Assembly: GCA_030616465.1 (NCBI GenBank) | Contig: JAUWXH010000186.1 | Span: 1 to 5,247, forward strand | Length of the DNA: 5,247 nt | Direction: 5' to 3' | Origin: Planctomycetota bacterium | GTDB taxonomy: Bacteria; Planctomycetota; Phycisphaerae; UBA1845; Fen-1342 | Shown here: positions 1-4,912 of the stretch, piece by piece | Layout: every line of letters starts with the position of its first letter | How positions within the stretch are numbered: position 1 is the first letter of the stretch | Notes under the pieces: model-generated | Told to the model about the DNA's origin: nothing | The model's input: the letters and a program-made list of their open reading frames with translations, nothing else | Database searches by the model: none | Translations under genes and position numbers: made by a program

Positions 1-1108
1 TGGCCGTGTCCTGAATGTAATCGCTGGAGATTCGATAGCGCGCCCCGTCGGCGGTGTACTTGGCGCGAATCTCCGCGGGAATGTCGTCCAGCGTGCCGGT
101 CTCCTCCGGCATGATCAGATAGCGGATCGCCGAGACCCTGACATCCACCGAATAGGTCAGCACCCGTTTGTGCCCGGCCGGCAGCGAACCGAGCTCGAAC
201 ACCGCGCAGGGCTGCCCCCATTGATCCTGCGCCATCCGCGTAGGCGAAGTGGCAAACCGGACCTCCGACAATAGCTCCTGGTTCGCCAATCGCTCGGGAA
301 CCGCGAGGTTGACCACCAGCTCTCTGATCTCGCCCGGCCCGTAGTTGTTCAGCGCCCAGAGGTACTCCACGCGCGCCTCGCGGGTGTCCGACAGCCGGTA
401 CATCGGTTTGTCCTTGACCGCGAGCTGGTACAGCTTGCGGGTCTGAAAATCCACATTCCACAAATGGCCGTCGAGCCAGGCCAGTCCGGCCGCGTACGGC
501 CCCGGCGCGTCGAGTATGCCCACAACCATGCCGCCGTCGGGCATGACCATGTAGAGCTCGTCTCCGATCCGGTTGGAAACCCACAGGTACTTGCCGTCAT
601 GGGTCAGGCAGGTGCAGTTTTTGTCAGGCACGGCGAAGTACGCCAGGATCGTCCCGTCTTCGGGATCAACCTTGTAAATGCGGCGACTGTTCCTCTCGAG
701 GATGAAGAGGCCCTCCTCGCTATACGCCAGACCGGTAGCGCCCGAACCAGGCGCCCCGAAGGTGTTCTCTACAATCCCCGTGTCGAGAGAGAACCTGTAT
801 ACACTCCCCGTATGGCCGTCCGAGATGTAGAGATGCCCTTTGCCGTACGCCAGGCCGTGTGGCTTCAGCGTCGGCGCGTCCCACGACCGGACGACCGCCC
901 CGTCAGCCGGATTGATCTGGTAGATCTTGGCCTCGCGCCAGTCCAGCAGGAACAGGTGCTTGCCGTCCGAAGCCAGTCCGGCCGGATACTTGCACGGGGC
1001 ATCAAGCGCGGTCTTCACGTCCCCGGGGGCGGCTGAGAGCGGGCTCGCAAACCCCGCGAGCACAACCGCAGCAACCAAACACGCAGTGTAGCAGCTCCGA
1101 GTTTTCAT
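1..1108 (-). CDS. Exported beta-propeller protein with transglutaminase-like C-terminus (3' end beyond window)
   Basis: Seen: an open minus-strand frame of 369 codons that runs off the left edge. Residues 1-27 form a Sec signal peptide (basic start, hydrophobic core to about 22, likely cut near LSA|AP). Residues 44-232 hold five propeller repeats starting at 44, 85, 126, 167 and 208, each about GLA..G.LY..D....IY..D...G. Residues 245-325 have the look of the beta-sandwich that precedes transglutaminase-like domains (W-LNNYGPGEIRELVVNLAVP, then a GQP-A-F stretch). Residues 341-369 (DDIPAEI, YTADGARYRISSDYIQ) match the linker entering such a domain. Family knowledge: bacterial transglutaminase-like proteins use a Cys-His-Asp triad, often in peptide or amide chemistry. 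The triad would lie outside the window, so activity cannot be judged. The start at 1108 has AGGAGG six bases upstream; ATG at 1111 leaves only three. A periplasmic or surface role is inferred. Confidence 0.85.
   Translation of the reverse strand, partial: MKTRSCYTACLVAAVVLAGFASPLSAAPGDVKTALDAPCKYPAGLASDGKHLFLLDWREAKIYQINPADGAVVRSWDAPTLKPHGLAYGKGHLYISDGHTGSVYRFSLDTGIVENTFGAPGSGATGLAYSEEGLFILERNSRRIYKVDPEDGTILAYFAVPDKNCTCLTHDGKYLWVSNRIGDELYMVMPDGGMVVGILDAPGPYAAGLAWLDGHLWNVDFQTRKLYQLAVKDKPMYRLSDTREARVEYLWALNNYGPGEIRELVVNLAVPERLANQELLSEVRFATSPTRMAQDQWGQPCAVFELGSLPAGHKRVLTYSVDVRVSAIRYLIMPEETGTLDDIPAEIRAKYTADGARYRISSDYIQDTA
413..979 (-). repeat. Five in-protein propeller repeats with a 41-residue period
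   Basis: Within the propeller gene, codons 44-232 hold repeats beginning at residues 44, 85, 126, 167 and 208, so the period is exactly 41 residues (123 bases) each time. Each unit carries GLA or CLT at the start, an aromatic/aliphatic strand (HLFLLD, HLYISD, GLFILE, YLWVSN, HLWNVD), a second strand ending in Y-x-(V/I/F/L), and a turn with D/G before a strand ending in (D/G)AP or AVP. The fifth is shortened after the second strand. This is the pattern of NHL/YVTN-like propellers. Six to eight blades would be usual, so additional diverged blades or closure by the N-terminus are possible. Confidence 0.8.
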
Positions 1109-1976
1109 CATGAACCTCCTGCTCATATCGATCCACCGGCATTGTTCCCGTGGCCAAAGAACACGGCCGTATGCTAACATAACAAAGGCCGCTCGGAGGT
1201 GGCAACCTTCGAATTGACTGCTTGCGAAAGGAGGTCTGCATCGTGAAGGTGATCGCGGATCTGTGTGTGGTGCCGATCGGCGTCGGTGTGTCAGTCTCCA
1301 GGTACATCGCCGCCTGTGAGAAGGTGCTCTCCGCCGCAGGGCTGAGCACCCGCCTGCACGCGTACGGGACGAACATCGAGGGCGATTGGGATACGGTTTT
1401 CGCCGCCATAAAGCGCTGCCACGAGGTCGTGCACGAGATGGGCGCGCCGCGGATCTCCACGACGATTAAGCTGGGGACGCGCACGGATCGGCCGCAAACC
1501 ATGGACGACAAGGTCCGCAGCGTCGAGGACAAACTGAAACAGGGCCACTGACAACGCCGCCGCGCCGGCGCGCGCAGCGCACGCTTTGGGGAGCGCGCAG
1601 TGGAGTGGTCCCGCCACTGGAGGCTGCTCGACTGCTCGTCCCGCCGCGGGCACCGCTCGACGCCGTCGCGGAAGACCAGGAGCTCGACCGTGTCACCGAC
1701 TTTGTGCGACCGGATGGCGACGCCGAAGCGGTCGGGCAGTTCGTCGGCCGGGCAATCGAACTCAGCCCCGTCGATCGCGACGATGATATCGCCCACCTGC
1801 AGGCCGGCCGCTTCCGCGGGACTGTCCGCCAGCACATCGACGACGCGAATCCCCTGCTGGAAGGCCCGCTCGCCGACCTCGATGTTCGAGGCATGGGCGG
1901 CCGTGCGAAGACCGACCCACGCCGTCGGCTCCACTTGCGGCAACGACAAAGCGACAAGAACGAGCCCGTTCAGCAT
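1002..1976 (-). CDS. PDZ-domain protein, frame running on past the domain (possibly frameshifted)
   Basis: The supported part is 1653-1976, residues 1-108 from ATG at 1976. Residues 1-12 are hydrophobic (LNGLVLVALSL), perhaps a short export signal without the usual basic start. Residues 20-108 form a PDZ domain of the HtrA/Deg style: WVGLRT, then GIRVVDVLADSPAEAAGLQVGDIIVAIDG, a helix region, and VGDTVELLVFRDGVE. PDZ domains bind exposed C-termini or partner peptides; no protease domain is present. After residue 108 the frame continues about 216 codons to a stop at 1002, entirely antisense to the thiamine-binding gene and into the propeller gene. That tail looks non-coding in composition (many R, S, C), so the true end is uncertain. 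Another frame would stop at 1466. Loss of the stop by mutation or a sequence error is likely. Confidence 0.55.
   Translation of the reverse strand: MLNGLVLVALSLPQVEPTAWVGLRTAAHASNIEVGERAFQQGIRVVDVLADSPAEAAGLQVGDIIVAIDGAEFDCPADELPDRFGVAIRSHKVGDTVELLVFRDGVERCPRRDEQSSSLQWRDHSTARSPKRALRAPARRRCQWPCFSLSSTLRTLSSMVCGRSVRVPSLIVVEIRGAPISCTTSWQRFMAAKTVSQSPSMFVPYACRRVLSPAAESTFSQAAMYLETDTPTPIGTTHRSAITFTMQTSFRKQSIRRLPPPSGLCYVSIRPCSLATGTMPVDRYEQEVHDENSELLHCVFGCCGCARGVCEPALSRPRGREDRA
1115..1120 (-). promoter_or_regulatory. Ribosome binding site of the propeller gene
   Basis: Perfect AGGAGG on the minus strand. It lies six bases before ATG at 1108 and three before ATG at 1111, so it favours the second of the two adjacent ATG codons as the start. 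Confidence 0.75.
1176..1205 (-). promoter_or_regulatory. Candidate sigma70-type promoter for the propeller gene
   Basis: On the minus strand, TTGCCA (1205-1200) is followed after 18 bases by TATGTT (1181-1176). This would start a transcript near 1168 with a leader of about 60 bases before the ATG. The AT-rich patch stands out in GC-rich DNA between two divergent genes. Promoter consensus in the presumed lineage is poorly known, so this is tentative. Confidence 0.35.
1227..1235 (+). promoter_or_regulatory. Ribosome binding site of the thiamine-binding family gene
   Basis: AAAGGAGGT is an almost full anti-16S match seven bases before the GTG at 1243. It decides the start: the in-frame TTG at 1222 lies upstream of this site and would have no site of its own. 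Confidence 0.8.
1243..1551 (+). CDS. MTH1187/UPF0045 family thiamine-binding protein
   Basis: A complete 102-residue protein starting at GTG. Seen: N-terminal strand KVIADLCVVPIGVGVSVS with the family's hydrophobic-then-PIG-G-SVS pattern, an amphipathic helix (RYIAACEKVLSAAGLS), the central HAYGTNIEGDWDTVFAAIKRCHE block, and a final GAPRISTTIKLGTRTDR strand-turn. The length matches the family norm of about 100 residues. Known of the family: small ferredoxin-like folds forming tetramers; members bind thiamine or its pyrimidine precursor, and their cellular role (sensing, carrying or salvage) is unsettled. Probably cytoplasmic, as there is no signal peptide. It stands alone, divergent from the propeller gene, with no thiamine transporter or biosynthesis gene next to it and no recognisable TPP riboswitch in the 134-base upstream gap. 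The PDZ frame on the opposite strand crosses it completely. Confidence 0.9.
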   Translation: MKVIADLCVVPIGVGVSVSRYIAACEKVLSAAGLSTRLHAYGTNIEGDWDTVFAAIKRCHEVVHEMGAPRISTTIKLGTRTDRPQTMDDKVRSVEDKLKQGH

Positions 1977-1983
1977 CACTGCA

Positions 1984-1990
1984 TCCTCCC
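1984..1990 (-). promoter_or_regulatory. Ribosome binding site of the PDZ gene
   Basis: GGGAGGA on the minus strand, seven bases before the ATG at 1976, supports that codon over the adjacent in-frame GTG at 1979. A GC-rich near-palindrome (1991-2009) sits directly upstream of the site. Confidence 0.6.
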
Positions 1991-2009
1991 GAGGCGGCCC
2001 GGCCGCTTC
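1991..2009. repeat. GC-rich near-palindrome beside the PDZ ribosome binding site
   Basis: Arms GAGGCGGCC and GGCCGCTTC around a single C, with eight of nine pairs matching. As RNA it would form a stable hairpin just 5' of the PDZ ribosome binding site; as DNA it could be an operator. The function is unknown. Confidence 0.4.
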
Positions 2010-2396
2010 TTAGCGGGCGAACGACGCACCGTCTAGTCCGGTCGTAGCCGAAGGACGCCCCCCGAGGGTTCGGAATCCCCACGCGCCCCCGCGCTCCGGG
2101 GAAATGGCGTTGGCCGGGAATTTCCACCGTGAAATCGAGTTCTGGCCGATTGATCGCGACGTGGGTGGCGTGGGGGACCGTTCGCAGGGGCAACCAGACA
2201 ACCGGCCCCGCCTGCGGCGGCCGCAGGCGCGCCATAACCAACCCGCCCGGCAGGACTTAGACCTCCCCAGCGAGTCCCCCACCTTTCACCGGCGAGCGGG
2301 CGCCTGATGGTCGACGGCGCCTCTGTAACCGTGGGCGTGTGATGTGCCGGGGTCCGACGCCGAGCTGGGCCAGGCGAAATTCTGCGTAAAAAGGGG
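2010..2396. other. Gene-poor stretch with GC hairpins and a degenerate PDZ-leader-like fragment
   Basis: No convincing gene. Open frames here are Arg/Pro/Gly-rich and lack a ribosome binding site. Visible structures are a hairpin at 2112-2147 (GGCC ends plus GAA/TTC, with a nested ATTTC/GAAAT pair), a nine-base-pair hairpin at 2209-2229 with a three-base loop, and GGCGCC arms at 2299-2304 and 2316-2321. On the minus strand, 2164-2217 translates to a stretch sharing nine of eighteen residues with the start of the PDZ ORF, in a different frame. This may be a decayed gene copy, a repeat, or a structured transcript. Confidence 0.4.
2209..2229. repeat. Nine-base-pair GC hairpin
   Basis: CGCCTGCGG and CCGCAGGCG pair perfectly around a CGG loop. 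No T-run follows on either strand, so it is not a standard rho-independent terminator. It lies in the gene-poor stretch upstream of the PDZ ORF. Confidence 0.5.
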
Positions 2397-2426
2397 TTGC
2401 AATGCGGGCGCGACCTCCGGTAACAT
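2397..2426 (+). promoter_or_regulatory. Candidate promoter of the PEP-CTERM gene
   Basis: TTGCAA (2397-2402) and TAACAT (2421-2426) are separated by 18 bases, placing the transcript start near 2433 and giving a leader of about 90 bases. An inverted repeat GTAAC (2420-2424) and GTTAC (2431-2435) overlaps the -10 element and could be a regulator site. Only a consensus-like match; no regulator is identified. Confidence 0.4.
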
Positions 2427-2510
2427 CGCGGTTACAGGATTCGAGGAACAAAAGCTCGTGCGCGCTCAGGCGGAACGTACCGCCTTGGTGTCCGCGGGAC
2501 GTAGCACAAG

Positions 2511-2516
2511 AGGAGG
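2511..2516 (+). promoter_or_regulatory. Ribosome binding site of the PEP-CTERM gene
   Basis: Perfect AGGAGG. The first in-frame ATG, at 2517, touches the site with no spacing, whereas ATG at 2523 has six bases, so translation should begin at 2523. Confidence 0.8.
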
Positions 2517-2522
2517 ATGGAT

Positions 2523-3113
2523 ATGAAGAAAGCCCTTGTAGTACTCGCGCTGGTTTTTATGGTTGTGCCGGCGGCGCTAGCGCAACCGTGGGAGTTGGAT
2601 CCCCCCGGCAAGCCGCTGATCCATTACAGCTCCGATTTCAATGATGGTTACAGCAGCAGCCGCGGCGTCGTTTTCACGGCGCTGGAAGACTTCAGCATGA
2701 CGTCGTTCGGTTACTACAACGACGTGGGTAACGGCGGCGTGGCCACGATCCAGCTGTTTGAGGACGTCAACACGAACGGGAACACCGGCGGCAATCTCGT
2801 CGCCAGCGGCAGCGCCGCCATCAGCGGCGGGCTCGACTGGTACGACATCAACATGAACTACGCCCTGACCGGGGGCACGGCCTACGAGGCCGTGTTCGTG
2901 TACGACTTCGCCGCGGCGCGGAATTTCTTTTACGACTTCGACCCGGATTTCTTCGGGGATCCGCCATTCGATGTCGGCCCGGTTCACGTGATCGACGGCA
3001 CGCTCGGGCACAACACCAGCAACTTCGTGATGCCGCGCTTCCGGATCATTCCGGAGCCGAGCAGCCTGGCGCTGCTCGGTCTGGGCTTGGCTTTTGCGAT
3101 CCGGCGGCGTTAG
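2523..3113 (+). CDS. PEP-CTERM sorting domain protein
   Basis: A complete 196-residue exported protein. Seen: a signal peptide at residues 1-20 (MKKALVVLAL..., cut at ALA|QP), then a beta-rich body of about 150 residues with many aromatic, Gly, Asn and Asp residues. Residues 75-128 follow the pattern IQLFEDVNTNG..GGNLVASG, a DWYDINMN strand and a LTGGTAYEAVFVYD strand, common in extracellular beta-sandwich modules where a variable-looking turn precedes a 'GW..y.L..G..Y' region. The tail is a typical PEP-CTERM: PEP at 177-179, a hydrophobic segment at about 181-193, and RRR at the end. Family knowledge: exosortase recognises this tail, and substrates go to the envelope or extracellular matrix, often in biofilm/EPS producers. 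No exosortase or EPS gene is in view. The gene appears monocistronic, with its own promoter candidate and terminator. The specific function is unknown. Confidence 0.92.
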   Translation: MKKALVVLALVFMVVPAALAQPWELDPPGKPLIHYSSDFNDGYSSSRGVVFTALEDFSMTSFGYYNDVGNGGVATIQLFEDVNTNGNTGGNLVASGSAAISGGLDWYDINMNYALTGGTAYEAVFVYDFAAARNFFYDFDPDFFGDPPFDVGPVHVIDGTLGHNTSNFVMPRFRIIPEPSSLALLGLGLAFAIRRR

Positions 3114-3145
3114 ACATCCCGACCCTTAATCTCGAAACGTCCTTG

Positions 3146-3180
3146 GACGCCCGGCCCACGAGGTCGGGCGTCTCCTTTTT
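3146..3180 (+). terminator. Rho-independent terminator after the PEP-CTERM gene
   Basis: Perfect eight-base-pair stem GACGCCCG (3146-3153) and CGGGCGTC (3165-3172) with an 11-base loop, followed by CTCC-like bases and TTTTT at 3176-3180. It starts 33 bases after the stop codon. No T-run exists on the minus-strand side, so it acts only on plus-strand transcription. Confidence 0.8.
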
Positions 3181-3633
3181 CTCGGGGCGCTCGAATCGGC
3201 GGCCCGATCAGCCCGTTGCGGCGCAGACGCCGCGTCCCCCGACCCACTGCGATCACTCCCACGCCAGCCGCTGCCGAAGAGCCCATTCTCCAGAACGACG
3301 AACGCTGGGGTCTGCGAGCAGCCACTATGAATATATGTTCATAACGGCGATGGCGGCAGACACCATTCTCACGCCCCTCTGCTGGACGCGATCGGCGATT
3401 GCTGGGCGCCGGCGACGCGCGGTCTGGGACCTCGCCTGGTGGTCGATCTGACCGCCATCAGGATTGACGCGTGCCTGTGCGCCGTGCCGAGCGTGGACGA
3501 GGCCGCCCAACGGTACACGGAAGGACGTCTGCCGCGGATCGAACGCGGCGGCGCGTGTGACCGTCACTGACCCGCAAGACCCTGCGCCCCGTCTGCCAGC
3601 CGGTCGGGAAGACACACGGCGCCCGCACGTTCG
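3181..3633. other. Intergenic stretch between convergent genes, no confident gene
   Basis: All open frames here are short, mutually overlapping and without ribosome binding sites. The best-looking protein-like frame is a start-less plus-strand stretch at 3331-3570 (79 codons, moderately balanced composition), which I do not recognise. Other visible elements are the AT-rich near-palindrome at 3326-3343 and a small palindrome GTGAC-C-GTCAC at 3557-3567. No terminator with a T-run is evident for the minus-strand gene ending at 3634. Confidence 0.5.
3326..3343. repeat. AT-rich 18-bp near-perfect palindrome
   Basis: The 18 bases TATGAATAT|ATGTTCATA read the same on both strands except for one mismatched pair (3332/3337). 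The site is an AT island in GC-rich surroundings, with the size and symmetry of a dimeric regulator operator. No start codon with a ribosome binding site lies close downstream on either strand, so its target is unclear. Confidence 0.45.
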
Positions 3634-4068
3634 CTACTCATTCAAGCCGAGCGAGTTGCGGGCCATGAAGGCCCTGATCCGGTCGCGGAATTCGCGCGCC
3701 ACGGCCTGCTCGGCGACAATCACCTCGTCGGCGCCCGCTTGAAGGGCCTTGAACCCTGACGACGTGTAGCGCGTCGCCGCGATGATGTGCACTTCCGGGC
3801 GGATTGCGTGGGCGGCCGCCGCCGCACGGATGGCCGCCTGCTCGTCGGGGATAGCCAACGCCAGCACGCTGGCCGTCTCGATCCCGGCCCGCTGCAACAC
3901 GTCGGCGTCGGTGACATCACCTTGAATGACCTGAATACCGAGGGCGGCCTGTGTGCGGACCGTCTCGGGGTTTTTCTCCACCAAGACGAAAGGGATCCCG
4001 GCCTTTTTCAGACATTCGGCCACGAAGCGGCCGCCGGGGCCGAAACCGGCAATAATCACATGAGGCAC
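3634..4068 (-). CDS. Stand-alone TrkA-N (RCK_N) NAD-binding protein
   Basis: 144 residues from GTG at 4068. Seen: a Rossmann fold start VIIAGFGPGG with GxGxxG at residues 8-13, an acidic residue closing strand two (VLVEKNP, E31, expected to contact the NAD ribose), then GIQVIQGDVTDADVLQRAGI at 44-63, the third strand (SVLALAIPDEQAAI), HIIAATRYTSSGFKALQAGADEVIV, and a final helix. This is the complete N-terminal RCK/KTN unit that senses NAD(H) in K+ channels, Trk systems and KefB/KefC-type antiporters. There is no transmembrane part and no TrkA-C domain. A soluble regulatory subunit is inferred, but no transporter is in the window. The start is uncertain: GTG 4068 has a weak GGAAG five bases upstream, and GTG 4080 has none. 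The frame is open further upstream to 4326, but that extension overlaps the zinc-ribbon gene and looks non-coding. Confidence 0.85.
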   Translation of the reverse strand: MPHVIIAGFGPGGRFVAECLKKAGIPFVLVEKNPETVRTQAALGIQVIQGDVTDADVLQRAGIETASVLALAIPDEQAAIRAAAAAHAIRPEVHIIAATRYTSSGFKALQAGADEVIVAEQAVAREFRDRIRAFMARNSLGLNE

Positions 4069-4219
4069 CGTTGCTTCCACACCACCAGCATACCAAAACC
4101 GGTTCGGCGTGCTAGTAGCCTCGGGATGAGCCAGCGCAAGCGGCGGACTGTACTGATCGCAAGCAGAGCGTACCCATCCAGCCGACGTCCAACGCGGCCC
4201 GGCCACACCTGCCCCGCCC

Positions 4220-4798
4220 TCACGGGCTCGAACGGTGTTCGTCGGCGTTCGCGGCCGCACGGATGGCGGCAATGACCGCCCGGCGCTTCCCGGCCTGACG
4301 CCGCAGACAGAATCCGTAGAGCACACCCCCTAGCAACAGAGCTACAAATGGGAACGGCATGCAAGCCCACACGAAGCGGAACGTCTGCTCGTGCAGAGCC
4401 TCCTTCTGGGGGGGCGGGAAGCCTCGTGTGGCCAGGATGAGCAAGGATGCCAGACAGATGCCGAGAAACGCGAGGAACAGGATAGACACGCATATAAGGC
4501 CCCCGATGACACACCAGCGGCTGACTCTGCCGAGGCGGGTACGTCTCCACAGAGGCTCTCCCCACTCGAAGACGTACTGACGAACGAGCAGCACGGCGCG
4601 CTCGAACGGCCGGCCGCACTCCGGACACAAGCCGTCTCGCAGACCACGCAGTGCGTAGCGACATTTCGGGCAAAAGACCGGGAAGTCTTCCTCAGAGAAC
4701 AGCGCCGGATCGACCCGCGCGTCCTTCGGAACGACGAACGTTCCGAACAGCGGGCGACCCAGCAGGCGGCTGACTCTGGCTAAGAGCCCGCGCGACAC
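4220..4798 (-). CDS. Zinc-ribbon protein with two transmembrane segments
   Basis: 192 residues from GTG at 4798. Seen: a basic N-terminal segment (1-27), an acidic linker, then a zinc ribbon with CPKC at 43-46 and CPEC at 58-61 (Cys43, Cys46, Cys58, Cys61) around RYALRGLRDGL. Two hydrophobic segments lie at about 95-124 and 143-165, separated by a Pro-rich loop, and the C-terminus is basic and probably cytoplasmic. Known: short CPxC-YxLRGL-CPECG ribbons head many uncharacterised membrane proteins in Planctomycetota; their function is not established. The ribbon could bind nucleic acid or a protein partner, but I assign no function. The stop lies 151 bases before the RCK_N gene, so the two may be co-transcribed; the gap has no clear terminator. 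Confidence 0.85.
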   Translation of the reverse strand: MSRGLLARVSRLLGRPLFGTFVVPKDARVDPALFSEEDFPVFCPKCRYALRGLRDGLCPECGRPFERAVLLVRQYVFEWGEPLWRRTRLGRVSRWCVIGGLICVSILFLAFLGICLASLLILATRGFPPPQKEALHEQTFRFVWACMPFPFVALLLGGVLYGFCLRRQAGKRRAVIAAIRAAANADEHRSSP

Positions 4799-4805
4799 CG
4801 ACGTG

Positions 4806-4811
4806 CCTCCC
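4806..4811 (-). promoter_or_regulatory. Ribosome binding site of the zinc-ribbon gene
   Basis: GGGAGG on the minus strand, seven bases before GTG at 4798. It supports a GTG start; no in-frame ATG occurs in the N-terminal part of the protein. Confidence 0.65.
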
Positions 4812-4912
4812 TTTTACAGCGCACCGCCAATCACAGGCCAAGAGCCCATGCCACACAAGACCGCCTGCAAGACAGGCTACCAGCGCTTCGGCCTGGGGCT
4901 AAACACTCGTCG

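Noticed and set aside
464..1036. 190-codon plus-strand ORF
   Set aside because: It lies antisense to the propeller gene, whose regular 41-residue repeats and signal peptide show that the minus strand is coding. The plus-strand translation has no recognisable domain and no ribosome binding site.
1561..1572. CGCGCCGGCGCG palindrome after the thiamine-binding gene
   Set aside because: A short CG-only palindrome is expected by composition here, and there is no T-run for a terminator on either strand.
1600..2036. Two overlapping plus-strand ORFs across the PDZ region
   Set aside because: Both are reverse-strand shadows of the PDZ domain, which carries clear family motifs on the minus strand.
3331..3570. 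Start-less plus-strand frame of 79 codons that looks moderately protein-like
   Set aside because: It has no start codon with a ribosome binding site and no recognised domain, and open frames of this size are common by chance in GC-rich DNA. It could be a gene remnant, but the sequence alone does not show it.
3787..4275. 162-codon plus-strand ORF
   Set aside because: It is antisense to the RCK_N gene with its GxGxxG motif, and its composition (many R, G, H) is that of a shadow frame.
4069..4326. N-terminal extension of the RCK_N frame up to an ATG at 4326
   Set aside because: It overlaps the end of the zinc-ribbon gene, has no ribosome binding site, and its sequence is Arg/Pro/Ser-rich without a membrane segment, so it is not a fused transporter domain.
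4806..4840. TTGGCC-17-TGTAAA promoter-like match before the zinc-ribbon gene
   Set aside because: Its start site would fall inside the ribosome binding site, leaving it unusable for the GTG at 4798.
4863..4877. GCCTG/CAGGC hairpin downstream of the HEPN gene
   Set aside because: The five-pair stem is weak and no T-run follows on the minus strand, so it is not supported as a terminator.
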